From Oscheius dolichura (Eukaryota > Nematoda > Chromadorea > Rhabditida > Rhabditidae), in NCBI GenBank assembly GCA_932521035.1, contig OW051495.1, positions 12,338,001-12,402,000 of the forward strand: 64,000 nt of DNA. The letters are read 5' to 3'. Under the pieces are notes generated by a model that was not told the DNA's origin, searched no databases, and was given only the letters and a program-made list of their open reading frames with translations. How positions within the stretch are numbered: the stretch's first letter is position 1; each line of letters opens with the position of its first letter. Of this stretch, positions 23,601-34,713 are shown in pieces. Position numbers and translations under genes: made by a program.

Positions 23601-25153
23601 GATTATGACAGGCAACGGCATAGCTGACAATGTCCATAGGCTCGAGTTTCGGCTTACAAGCTAGGCTCCACGTCATCCAAGCAAACGAAGCGACTTGAGA
23701 ACCAGAGAGTCCCAGCAAGAATCCAGTAATCACGACGGATTCCCTTGTTGTAAGGGCGCGTCCCTCTGCGGCTACTCCTCGGAGATACTTATTTAGGCCT
23801 TTGTTCACTATCATGGTTGCAATACTCGTTATAAATGTCATCAATGAGGCACCATAATCCTCTCCATGGCCGATTTGATCATACAATTGGATTCCTTGCC
23901 TGCAAAGGTAGATTTCTAAAAAAGCTACATGCATAAGTAACTATGTTCTTTAGAAAGCAAACGTTTAGGAAAAAGTAGTAATTTTTTTCCATTTTCGAAT
24001 CCGCTATAAAACTAAATGGCGCAAAAATTGCCCATTTGCTCTTTCTTTTGTATTAATCAAAAACGTACGCGGTTAGACCGTAGAGGAAAAGCCCTGTTGA
24101 CGCGCAACTGAGTGCATACGCCGTCCAGGCCCATGTAGCTGGGCAATAAAAAGAACCGATAGCAATTACAGGAGTTGCGTAGACGATTACGGTATCGAAT
24201 GTACTTTTGGCTCTGTTGACGAGAGTGCACGACGGCGGCTCGCAAAATTGGACATCATTTGCTACGTAATATCGGCTGCCAACTGCGGTGAACATTTCTT
24301 TTCTGAGGAAGCCATCCTTCGGATAGCACATGATGCACTGTGGTGACTTGTTGCCAGTAAGATAGTCTTCCCACTTTTTGTAGATACGCAACTGACAGTC
24401 AAGAAATACAGGATTACCACTAGCATCTTTGATACGGAAGACTGAAATCTACAGTAGAACAATTGGAGAAAGAGAAATTACCGAAAATTCTTCCAGTATT
24501 TTTGTTTTTTTCCTTTATCAAGCGGTCCTTATCGGTTTCCTTCTTGTCTCTTTTTAAATCCTCGTCCATCCTAGCAGCTATAGGAACAATTTGCATATCA
24601 ATGACGTCTTTGCTCTCACTGATCTCCTCCATTTTCTTTCTAACTTGTGTGGCCAATGCACGTTGATCCTTCGCGAAATAGCGCAAAAGAGACATTCCTT
24701 TGTATGCTCTTTTAGAAAAATCTTCCTATAAAACTTTTTCGTACATTTTCTATAAAAATAATACCGTGATACCGAAGATGTTAATGGCAATGCTCTCCTC
24801 AAGTGCGGCAAAATCAGACTTCTTGTACCTTTTGTAGTCTTCGCTGACTTTTGCGAAATCTTCAAAGCACAATTTTTGTGTCTGAAACTTTCACAATTTA
24901 AAAATGAATTCATTGGATCCAAACATTATTAGAAAATTTCAAAAGCGCTTGAAATTGAATCTGGTATGAGCTACAGTAATTCATAAGTTTTGGTCCTGGC
25001 CATTTTTAAAAAAAAAAGAGAACTCTCACGTTAAGACTAAGATATAAATTTCTCTAATCTGCCTACCTCTTCCATCCAGGTCCTAGTCTCATCCCAGTCC
25101 CATTCTTCTCCATATTTGAGCTTCTCTCTGATGTCAAACTTGGTCTCCGGCAT
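20689..25153 (-). CDS. Multi-exon membrane protein resembling DUF4781 family (916 aa)
   Basis: Ten exons in consistent phase: 25153-25067, 24881-24765, 24725-24482, 24441-24069, 23899-23299, 22566-21910, 21870-21733, 21457-21380, 21281-21231 and 21093-20689. N-terminal helices precede a segment with SPQCIMCYPKDGF, two hydrophobic spans (IVYATPVIAIGSFYC and TAYALSCASTGLFLYGLTA), then LYDQIGHGEDYGASL and VVITGFLLGLSGSQVASFAW. The cysteine pair followed by paired hydrophobic spans and a D-x3-HG motif is what I associate with the DUF4781 family of insects and nematodes, function unknown. That assignment is moderate. The C-terminus has AVTAYYHVRKHGKD and a tyrosine/glycine-rich tail. The intron between 23299 and 22566 hosts a transposable element. 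Head-to-tail position before the SecA-like gene suggests co-expression. Confidence 0.75.
22637..23267. mobile_element. ~630-bp inverted-repeat transposon inside a DUF4781-like intron
   Basis: The left arm (22637-~22780) and the right arm (~23118-23267) are inverted copies of about 145 bases with scattered differences. Both carry CAAGGGAAGGC at the tip and, further in, a GCTGATTTGGAGG block. The middle holds no transposase frame, so it is a foldback/MITE-type element. Flanking TAGAAA occurs outside both ends in inverted orientation and may belong to the arms. It sits wholly in an intron and leaves the gene intact. Confidence 0.8.
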
Positions 25154-25159
25154 GGCCAA

Positions 25160-25171
25160 ACTGAGAAATAT
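25160..25171 (-). promoter_or_regulatory. Candidate SL2-type trans-splice acceptor of DUF4781-like gene
   Basis: Minus-strand TATTTCTCAG ends at 25161, seven bases before the ATG at 25153. It lies about 90 bases beyond the AATAAA of the upstream gene, the spacing typical of nematode operons. Confidence 0.55.
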
Positions 25172-25249
25172 AAGAGAACGATTGCATAAAAAGTAGAGAT
25201 TGGTTTAAAACCTAGGACTAATTATAAAAGAATGGTAGCAAAAGTGCAG

Positions 25250-25255
25250 TTTATT
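25250..25255 (-). promoter_or_regulatory. Polyadenylation signal of the 171-aa gene
   Basis: AATAAA starts four bases after the TAA at 25261-25259, giving an extremely short 3' UTR. It marks the end of the first gene in the run. Confidence 0.7.
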
Positions 25256-25258
25256 ATG

Positions 25259-25774
25259 TTAACGACCAAAAACTCGAACAGTATCATCCCGCTCCAACGT
25301 GCTCCACCAGTCGTGACTTTCCGGAACACCACGCAAGTCGATCGGATCGCTGCCGTCGTCATATTCTCCTCGGTCATCTTTAAAGGCAAACAGCTTGTCT
25401 TCCAGAGATTGAACTTCGTAGCCCTCCATCAATGTTTCCAAGTCGCGCTGTAGCCGGGCATTGTCGACGGTGAAGTTCTCCTTGATGAATTCAAGACCGG
25501 AGCGGATCATACGAAGACGTTGGGCGCTCTCTAATCCGAGAATATTCACTCGTTTTTGGAAGTCTCGGTTCAGAAGAGGCAACGCGTCGATGATTTGCTG
25601 GTTCGTCCTTGATCTCTCCTCGGGTGTGAACAGTGAAGTCGGCACGATTCCAAGCTGGTTACAGTTGCGAAAATAGGCGAATGCTTCTTCCAGGACCTTT
25701 CCCCAATGGGATGAGCTTCTGCCAGCAAGAAGGTCGGCCAGATTTGTAACGAATACAGCTTTCTGTTGCTCCAT
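25259..25774 (-). CDS. Unknown 171-aa acidic/helical protein, first gene of the SecA-like run
   Basis: Single-exon frame with ATG 25774-25772 directly after a TTTCCAG acceptor, consistent with spliced-leader addition. Sequence features are LLAGRSSSHWGKVLEEAFAY, TPEERSRTNQQIIDALPLL, a long helical middle and an acidic tail (FKDDRGEYDDGSD, then VRVFGR). There is no signal peptide and no membrane span, so it is probably cytosolic. I do not recognise a family. Its close head-to-tail spacing to the DUF4781-like gene suggests a shared transcript. It could instead be the 3' exon of a longer gene if the acceptor serves an undetected upstream exon. Confidence 0.6.
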   Translation of the reverse strand: MEQQKAVFVTNLADLLAGRSSSHWGKVLEEAFAYFRNCNQLGIVPTSLFTPEERSRTNQQIIDALPLLNRDFQKRVNILGLESAQRLRMIRSGLEFIKENFTVDNARLQRDLETLMEGYEVQSLEDKLFAFKDDRGEYDDGSDPIDLRGVPESHDWWSTLERDDTVRVFGR

Positions 25775-25789
25775 CTGGAAAGAACTGAT

Positions 25790-27420
25790 GAGCGAGGATA
25801 AAAAGGAGAGATGAAAGACTTTGTGAGTAATAAAAATAGTTGGAAGACCTTTTAGTGGCATTAAAATGTGGAAAAGGAATTGGATCTAACCGAATGAGAG
25901 ATTGGAGTAACCTGTTGTTGCCGAAAAAGGGCAAAAGAAGGGAATTAGAAAATGGAAGAAGAAGGAATTGCACAAGGCGAATTGTGAAGGAAATAGGAAA
26001 TTGGTCTATTCTTGAATATTGAGAGCTACGGCAAAACGTAAACAAAAAGGCGCCAATTTCTAGCCGATCAGCATGCAAAAAGATTCGAAACTACATAAAA
26101 TAATATGGTATTCCGTCTATTAGTGTAAAAGATCTTGTCTCCCCAATGTTTTACTCTATTCTCGCTTTTTTGAGAACCTACTAGGTGTAGTCTGTTTGCA
26201 GCTTGGTAGTACAAATGTGAAGAAAGTTCTATTTCATCGTTTTCTCATCTACGAAGGGGGTTTAACTGTATCATACAGTGTATCAGTCTGTATGATTAAC
26301 AAGAACTAGATAAGAGACTATTAATCAGTTTTTAAACGGGCAATTTACCGCTCCTCCCCGTTAGCGCCAATAAGGCGCGAATTTGGTCATAAAAATGGAG
26401 GCGCTTTGATGAGGGTGCTTCTCATAGAGAAGAAGGGCACTACTATTATATATGAACATTTAAGATAATCAGTAATGTGAAATGAATAGAACAAATCCCA
26501 CAGAAATGACCAGGAATGGAAATGCGCTTCGATCAGTATCATTTTCCAATTTTTCTCTTGATATTATTGGCAAAAGGATAGGATTAGGAGGAAAACGACA
26601 AGAACTACATAAAAAAGTGGATTCTATAAGCAATTCTATAAAAAATGGAGACTGTATACGTGCGAAAAAGAGAATAATGTTGAATTTCGCTGTCTTTACA
26701 CAACAGTGAGAAATTCACGCGGGCTGAGGACAAAGACCGCGAAGGGCAACGCGAGCACAGCCTTCCAATTTCTAATCGGTCAGCATGCACAAAAAATCGA
26801 ATTTATCTGGAGATAAGGGCATAAATATTGCTTTGCGAAGTATTTTAAAGAGCTTATCTTCGCTGCCGGTTATCTTTAGAAGACAGTGAAGGAAGGGGAG
26901 CGGAAGAAGGAGTGATTTCTTATGGCATATGTCCTAGTGAGAATAGCCAGTGCGGCATGTGTCATTTGGGAGAGGCTGGTGATTTATTATACAGGAACAA
27001 AGGTCACATCGTCCGTGCCTCTCATCAGCAAAACACAGATGGGCTAGCATTTTGCAGAAAAAAAGGGTAAATTCTAGGATATTCCATTTTGAATGCCCTC
27101 CCCTTCGAGAATCATGAGTTATTTGCAAAGTGATTCAAATAACGTAGGAAAAGGCGCTTGGGCAAGCATTCTGCTGGTTTTGGAACCTGCAACCTCTCGA
27201 GAACGATAAGATAAAAGAACATTCTGTTGCAAAGAATGAGAAAGAGACTGCTTTTGTGGGGAGTACCTTCTTATTCAGTAACGATATGTTGTTTCCTCAT
27301 TTCTGTCAGAAAAACAACAAAACCGCTTGTTTTTCGCTTTCTTCCAGGCTAATCCCTTCTTACCTCTAATGTTCGGCGCAGGTGAGAGTAATTTCATTAG
27401 ATTTCACCTCCCCTAACCAG
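25790..27420. other. Divergent intergenic/promoter region with a duplicated motif
   Basis: No gene supported. It separates the minus-strand SecA-like run from the plus-strand MLT-10 gene, so it should hold both promoters. A ~25-base block (CCAATTTCTA, then CGATCAGCATGCA) at about 26052-26077 recurs with changes at 26766-26789, same orientation, 710 bases apart. Confidence 0.5.
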
Positions 27421-27472
27421 TAGACATACTCCTTCTCGGCGCATCACTTGCTTCTCTCTTCATTACTGCTCT

Positions 27473-30414
27473 ATGCTTATATTTTTCTGGCTATCAGGTA
27501 CCTTTATTTCCATTTTCTAAAGCTATAAACAAATTTAGTTTGTTTTATCGTCGTTTCTCCAAAGCCAGCTCAATCAAAACGAAAGTTCCCGTGGTCTGAA
27601 AATCTTGTTGAACTACCCATAGCTGATTCTACGCTTATTTCGGAATTAATCCATGGAAATTCAACAGAGATTCCAGCTGGGCTGGAGCCATTTATTAATA
27701 AAACAGCTTTCTATGAATGGAAGAAGAACAATGAGACAGAGGTTTGGCCAGTTATTTCCACCATCTTTCGTCATTTTGAGGACTGGATTATTCGAGACGA
27801 AGATGTGGCCGGAGAGGATATTTCAGATCTAAATAAAGCTGTATATGATGGAGAGAAGACGACGATTAATCTGTCACCAGAAGCTGGGGAACAACTCTTC
27901 CAACATTGGGTCGACCAGGCCGTCTCGGGTCTCATGGCAGCAGTGGCCACCAAGAGGTACAGTCTTTCAATCTTTTGTACTGGAGGGGGATACTGTACAC
28001 ATTTAATACTATATTTAGGTTGGAAACAATGGGAAATAGAACCAAAAAAGAGCATCAGAGCTGTGCCAAGAAGGCAAAAACAGTGACTGCCCATGCCAAA
28101 TGTGTTGTAAGTTTAATTGACATGAAGAAACCGGAAGAGTCGAAGAAAAAAGAACATTTTCGAAAAAGTAACCTTTTCTGTGACAAAAATATGGCGGCGA
28201 TTTCAGGAATTAACAAGAAAAGGCGCTGGAATAGGATAAAAATGATGAAATTGCATAAGAAGAGAACGAATAGGGAGAATTTCTTTCGCTTCAAGAGAGA
28301 ACTTCCCTCCCCCAGATGGAGAATAAGACAAATGGTATACTGTAGAAAGAAGAAGGAGTAAACTGAATTTTTAGAGCAGCTACAGGATGAGATCGCAAAA
28401 AAAGCCGTCATTGCTTGGAGATATAGCCAAGAGAATGACTAAAATGGTGCGAGCCTTCAAAAATAAGGACACAGAAGATTTGAAGTCTGTTTGGTCCGAT
28501 CTAAGGGAGAAAAATGTTTTTCAGCTGGCAACATACGATGGACGACATTATGGTCGAGGCAAAGAAGTTGCAAAAGATCGAAAAGGTCAAGAAGATGCTC
28601 CAGAAACGGATGGACAGCTTTACGGATGTGGCCAGGGATCTTGGAATTCAGTCCAATCCGGGGCTGAAAGCCTTTGATTTCGTTATGGACGACGATCCTC
28701 TGACCAAGTCGAAAGAAGAACAGCTAGCCGATGCCAGGAGAAAGGAGAAGAATTTGACACTGGACGAGAAGATCATGAGAGCACCAATTCAACTTGTGAG
28801 AGAAGGAGTAAAATTGGGAATGGCCTTGAGCGGCCAAGACGTCTCCCATTTTGATAACAAAACATTGAAGATGATTTCTCCCCGAGTTATGTCCCTCATG
28901 CCGGAGGAGGACGACAAGGATACGGTAGGATATAACATTACTAACTGGATGATCCGTTACAGATGAGCCTCCTCTCCCCGTCGCTTCTTTCCTTCTACAA
29001 TAAAAGCGGCCCACAGGAGCATTTCAGCTTCCCCAGTATTACAAAAATCTTTGATGAAAACGGCCATGAGGAAATGCTGAATCTTGTCTTCGAAGCGAGC
29101 GGAGTTTCTGACGCTGTAGGATATATGAAAGTCATACGAGGACAGCAAGAAAGAGAAGGGTTCATGGACCGGCTGAAAGCGGACAGTGCTTCTGGGAAAG
29201 CGCCCAGTTTGACCAGCGAAGAGGCAAAGAAATACGTGGGAGACGACGAGAAGCAAAGGATTGAGCGGCTGGAGAAGCTACATCACATGTTCACGGATGA
29301 GCAGGTAAGTCTCTTGGGGGGTATTCATAGACTTCTGTAAGGATTATAGAACTGGAAATTATTAATATAAAAGGGTCGTTGTATCAAGCCTTGTGCACTT
29401 TCCGATGCCGTTGTAGGTGCCGTCTAAAAGTGACTTCCTGGGAACACTATAAAAAAACAAAAGGTTTCGAGCAGGATGAGATTCGAACTCACGCGGGGAA
29501 ACCCCAACGGCTTAGCAGGCCGTCGCCTTAACCACTCGGCCACCTGCTCTCCTGTTTTCCTCACAACCAAAACGGAGTTTTCCAGATAGGAAAATTGAAC
29601 AAGACGGGCTATTTTGGAATGACACCCGATCAACTTGAATTCATCTATGGGAATGAGTCCCCCTACAATGACAGCAAGGCCCTCCAAATGTACAGCAATA
29701 TGACGGAGAAGAAACAGCAAACTGCTGTTGAAAACACCATCCGCAACCTAGCCACCGAGGAGATGTCCTTCAAGATCAAACGTCAGAAGGATGTGGTCCT
29801 TACTCTGGTCGTGTACTTGGCTCTCATTGGAGATCCTGCCTGTAGGGCTCTTCCTTTTCGTAACTTATCCTAATTCCAGTCGCCTCCCAGCCTATCATCT
29901 TATCTCCAATTATTCTCTCGACTCTGATTCTCTCCCCTGCCGTATTTGGGGTTGTCGTGCTCTCCCCATGGCTCTTCGTACCTCTCATTTTGAGTCCCCG
30001 TCTCCTCGGGCCGATTATCCTCAATCCATTCGCTTTTGTGCCGGTTATTTTAACTCCACTTGCTTTGAATCCCATCGTCCTCTGCCCAGGTAAGAAATCC
30101 TTCTTTTTACCACTTCTTCTTCGTTTTTAGGTGTCGGACTACCTATTATTTTGAGCCCATTGGTGCTGAACCCTTTTATTTTGACTCCACTGGCTCTAAC
30201 GCCCGTGATATTATCACCCTTCGCTCTTTCTCCATTTATTGCTGATCCCAATGTTCTCACTCCAATTATTCTTTCTCCATTCGTGCTATCCCCTCTCATC
30301 TGGTCCCCTCCGGCAGTGTCTGCCTTCATTCTTACTCCATATGCCCTTTCACCCGTCATACAGTCGGATGGAGCCGTCTTCACCGCCGTTTTGTCCCCTA
30401 GTTGGCTCAGTTGA
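27473..30414 (+). CDS. MLT-10-like moulting-cycle family protein (700 aa)
   Basis: Nine exons in consistent phase: 27473-27497, 27569-27956, 28019-28106, 28375-28484, 28525-28924, 28963-29304, 29586-29841, 29880-30089 and 30131-30414. The C-terminal third consists of roughly twenty short hydrophobic Pro repeats (ILSP, VLNPFILTP, FALSPFI, VLSPLIW and so on) ending in VLSPSWLS. A segment with SLLSPSLLSF lies in the middle. This is the hallmark of the nematode MLT-10 family, secreted epidermal proteins needed for moulting and cuticle integrity. The N-terminus MLIFFWLSA is a short signal-like stretch. An alternative upstream start (ATGTTCGGCGCAG before 27384) reads the second exon in a different frame. 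Intron 6 (29305-29585) carries a tRNA gene on the other strand; several other introns are 36-40 nt. Confidence 0.9.
29468..29549 (-). tRNA. tRNA-Ser(GCU)
   Basis: An 82-nt class-II tRNA on the minus strand. The acceptor stem GAGCAGG pairs with CCTGCTC. The anticodon stem ACGGC/GCCGT holds the loop CTGCTAA, giving anticodon GCU (serine AGC/AGU). A long variable arm is present, and the T arm contains TTCGAATC as the internal B box. The discriminator base is G. No intron. It lies inside an intron of the MLT-10-like gene in antisense. Confidence 0.97.
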
Positions 30415-30725
30415 AGCGATTTTTCGATTATTTTCAATTTGCAGTTCCCTAGTGAGAAACACGAGGTAAAAAGCAGTAATAAACGATTTTCCGCTCCTAA
30501 TTGTATTATTTTGCCTAGTTCAAAATCAGAGGAGGGCATAGACCGTTATGATATAGATTGGGGAAGAACGAATTCAGGAAAAAAGAAGTCGTCAGTTATT
30601 TTTCTCCTTCTGCGGGGAACTTACGATGAATATTTCAAAATATTCCGATAATTGTCATCCATCGGAAGCAATAGGCAGTTTTATTTGACTTCCAAACTAA
30701 AACATGGAAGATTTTCGCAATATCA
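30415..30725. other. Convergent intergenic region
   Basis: Short AT-rich spacer between the MLT-10-like stop and the terminus of the LDLR-like 3' copy. No gene seen. Confidence 0.5.
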
Positions 30726-31781
30726 TCATGAAGTATGAAAAAACGGACTGCTAAAAGATATAGACGGCTGTGATGACAGAGTTTCGTTTCCAGAGCTGGG
30801 TTCATCCAGAATATATCGCACATCCGGAAGATCCTTTCTTCTCGTTAGACGAGATAGCAAAGTTCTCATCAGATTCCTGGCTCTTTCTTCCCATTGGTAA
30901 AGACCAGCAGATACAGTTACCATCAATATAATAATGAAGAGTAAAATCCAGAAAATCATCCAGCCTGCTCCTCTGCTATGAGGATCGGCTATTTCACAGC
31001 GTTCTCCAATAAATGTACTAGGACAGCTGGGAAAAAAAAATCTTCCCATAAGTTCAAAAGAGGCTTTCTTTACCTGCAATAGGTCTCCCCAATCGTTTGA
31101 TTAGCTTGTATTTTTGCACACTGACCGCCATTGAAACATGCTCTTTCTTTCGAGCAGAGTTCCCTCCAATAATCTACATCAACCTGTGAATCGGTTTCCA
31201 GTAGATGTCCGTGTTTTATTTTGATAAAGTTTTTATCAGGGACACATGTTCCTTCCTCCTCCTTGTAATTGCCAGGACAGAGACATTTCCCTTTGACAGT
31301 GCCTGGTCTGCCCCCAGGAACAATAACACACATCCAGGGGCATGTTTTGGCCACTTCAGCACAGCCTGAGCACAGCCTGTGCTGAAGTGGCCAAAACATG
31401 GATTAACCGGAAGCATTGCCTGTAAATGAGTAAGTCTAGCCCTGCTCTTTTCCTTACCTGGTATGATGGATGCTTGATGGCCATCCCGTTAAGAGATTCA
31501 TTAAAATAACGAAGAATCTTCACCTCGGGGTTGGGGCTTCTAATTCGGGCCGATTTCAATGTTCTTGACCCACAGGTCCAGTATAAATATCCGTTAAAAT
31601 AGTTCAGTTCATAAACCCAGCCGGCTCCTTTACTGACTACAGTATGCCGCTGTTTTGTTTTCAAATTCATCCTCATGATGGTGAAGCCGTACCAATTACC
31701 AAAATAGGCTTCATCTTTAAACGTGTCAATAGTAAGCCCCTAAATATATATTCTTCCATTGTCGTAGAGCTCTTCAATCTG
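30726..31781 (-). pseudogene. Decayed tandem copy of the LDLR-like 3' half (possible alternative last exon)
   Basis: Homologous to 31924-32950 in the same order: a propeller exon (KGAGWVYELNYFNGYLYWTC), an EGF-like exon (CSKERACFNGGQCAKI), and a last exon with GERCEIADP, a membrane span (IFWILLFIIILMVTVSAG) and a cytoplasmic tail. Two lesions break it. An in-frame TAG at 31742-31740 replaces a His codon of the intact copy, and a 35-nt palindromic insertion at 31365-31399 shifts the frame. Homology stops just inside the intron at 31781. The final exon itself (31026-30726) is intact, so it might still serve as an alternative 3' exon of the upstream gene. Confidence 0.65.
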
Positions 31782-31923
31782 AACGGCCAACTGAGGCCTC
31801 GAAAGGGAAAAAGAAAACGAAGAACATCGTTCGATATAGAATTAAAAGTTAGACAAGAATCGGAAGATATATTTACATCCAAGCGTACAGTAATTTCACG
31901 ACATCGTTTAAAAGAAAAGTTAT

Positions 31924-34713
31924 TCAAGAGACAAACAGTGGACTGCTAAAAGACGCAGGCACCTGTGATAACTGGAGTTCGGGTCTAGAATTCGCCTCAT
32001 CTAGAATAAGCTGCACTTCGGAGTGATTATTCCTCCGCAATAGGCGAACTATTGGTTCTCTTGGGAATTCATTGACCTTTCCTCCATACTTGTGGTAATA
32101 AATGCCAAATATAGTAACCCCCAACATGGCAATAAAGAGCAATATCCAGAAAATTGTCCAACCGGAACCACTGGCATAGGGATCGGCTACTTCACAGCGT
32201 TCTCCTACAAAAGGGACAGGACAGCTGAATTTCAAAGCATAAGGTGAAAAAGTTAACATTACTCGCAAGAGGTCTCCCCGGTCGCGCCGTTCAAATTTTC
32301 ATCAATTTTTGCACATTGCCCGCCATTTAAACACGCGATTCCTTTAGAACAAAGTTCCTTCCAGTAATCCACATCAACATATGAATGGGCTTCCAATAGA
32401 TGAACGTGCTTCGTCTTGGTAATAGTTCTATCAGGAATACATGATCCTTCTTCTTCTTTGTAATTGTCAGGACAGAGACATTTCCCCTTGACAGTGCCTG
32501 GTGTTTCTCCAGGGATAATAACACACATCCAGGGGCATGTTTTGGCCACTTCAGCACAGGGATTAACCGGATGCATTGGCTGTAAACAAAGGAGTTTAGG
32601 TCAAATGTTGGAAGTCGGTTTCCTTACCTGATAATGCGGGTGCTTGATTCCTAGCCCACTAACAAATTCTTTAAATTGACGGAGAGTCTTGCCCTCGACA
32701 TTTGGTGTACTGATTCGAGCCGATTTCAATTTCCCAGTCAAGCAAGTCCAGTATAAATATCCGTTAAAATAGTTCAGTTCATAAACCCAGCCGGCTCCTT
32801 TACTGACTACAGTATGCCGCTGTTTTGTTTTCAAATTCATCCTCATAATGGTGTAGCCGTACCAATTACCAAAATACACTTCGTCTTTAAATGGATCTAT
32901 AGCAAGCCCATGAATAAATGCATCTCCATTGTCATAGAGCTCATCAATCTGAAAATTGAAGACTTATTCATAAAATAGTTCCGATACGTCCGTTCCGTCC
33001 ATATTTGCCATCATCAGTTTCGTATTTCCGTAAATATCTATGTAAACCATTTTACCGGTAAACGGATTGAGAGCTATCCCTGCATAGAATTGTCTCTTTG
33101 CGCCCATTGCCCACAGAAATAAGTTTGGCAACTGATGAGTTCTATTTTTTATAATTTGAGTGTGGAAATGTCGGTAATCTGTCCATGGAATAACTTCCTT
33201 CCCAGCCACAATTCTTCTACAAAATATGCCGTCAGCAGCACAGATGTAAATGCCCGGTTTGGAATGATCTGAAAATAAAAGTTAGTAGGTATTTGGGCAA
33301 CAAGCCACTAACATGTTTGTGTGTAGAAGATGTTCCCTCCGACGTAATCAACTGTTATACTTGCAGGACCATATAAGTCTCGTCGAAAGACCTTTTCCGT
33401 ATTGTTAACTATAGCGGTCTGAAAACTGTCTCATTTGGCCATTACAGACTCTCACCAAGGACGCCACCTCACCACGGGTTTTTTTTTAAATGTTTCAATA
33501 CTAATTTGCCGCCCTCACGGGTATTGGAAAAATTTGAATTTGGGGGGTGATGAGAGTGAGAGCCTGTATTCGCCGTTTCATTTTTAGTCAAGATAAAATT
33601 ATTGGAGGATTCCGCTCTGTGGACCTAGCTGTTGCATTATTTCTGACCAGCTCGTTTGTTATTCTCAATGTAAGTAAACGTACTAGATCTGCGTGTGTAC
33701 GATATTCCCGGGAAACGAGATAAATGGCGTCATCGTGATTATTGTAAGCAAGCACTCTAGTGTATCCTTGGTCATCATCCGGATAATTTAGATTCTCTCT
33801 CATGTATTTATGTTCCATAGTGTAGACATCATTAGACTTATTGACGAGTGGAATGGTTATAATCTAAGAAAGATAGGCTAAACCGGTAGATATAAGAGAC
33901 ATGAGTACCTCTCTCTTTCCGGCAGCAATCACAAACTGGATGTCATCTCCCCCTTCAACGTGACATGTATGATCATCGTCGTCCAGTAAATATTTTTCAG
34001 CGCAATAACAACGGTATCCATTTTCTTCATTTTTACAATACTGCTGGCATCTTTTAGCCGGGTCAGTTTGACAATAATCAATGGAAGAACAAGTTCGATC
34101 GTCATTGTTCAGGTTAGAACCATCTGGACAGTAGCACTCACCTCCTAGGACATAAAAATGTACGGAGAGTTTCAAACATTGCCTACCATATTCAGTAATC
34201 CGGCATTTATAGCCACATTTCTTTATTTTACAGTCATTGCAATTCTGTTGATCCTCATCGTCGTGAACCCGGCAATGATGGACACCGTCACATGTTTGGT
34301 CCAATGGAATGCAGCTTCCAGTTACTAAAATCACCTCTATAGCCTTTTTAAAAATGCGGTGCTACCATCCTGACACCGATACTCTTCTCTGCTGCACAAA
34401 ATTTTATTGAGTTGTAGCTGTCGCGTCTCCGGATCCTCGTTACAATTCACTTCGTCACTGCCATCTTCACAGTCTTCGTTCCCGTTGCAGACATAGGACG
34501 ATGGGATACAGATAGTATTGCTGGCGCATTTTATCATATAAGCGTGTTCTTCCGTTCTTTGAGTATAGTCATAAACACATTCGAAATCTTGGGGGCTTAG
34601 GGAAGAGGTAACAGGGGGAGAAATGGGGGAACCATCCTATAATGTGAAGAATCCTATCGGGGTTTCCTAAGGTCTACCTGGATTAAAATAACCAACCAAA
34701 GAAGGAGCGGCAT
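31924..34713 (-). CDS. LDL-receptor-like type I membrane protein
   Basis: ATG at 34713 begins MPLLLWLVILIQ, a signal peptide. It is followed by two LDLa repeats (IPSSYVCNGNEDCEDGSDEVNC; second with SCIPLDQTCDGVHHC), EGF-like modules (ECYCPDGSNL; YRCYCAEKYLLDDDDHTC) and a YWTD-type propeller (IQFVIAAGKRE, AGIALNPFTGKMVYID, HGLAIDPFKDEVYFGNWYG). A membrane-proximal EGF (CLNGGQCAKI, CPVPFVGERCEVADP), one span (TIFWILLFIAMLGVTIFGIYY) and a short tail ending SFSSPLFVS complete it. These are the modules of LDLR/LRP-type endocytic receptors, which take up lipoproteins or vitellogenin-like ligands. No NPxY motif is visible in the tail. Several introns are 41-45 nt, including one inside the second LDLa. 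The middle exon near 33670 needs cDNA support. Confidence 0.87.

Noticed and set aside
29424-29720. A minus-strand frame of 98 codons
   Set aside because: It is read through the tRNA-Ser gene and an MLT-10 exon in antisense.
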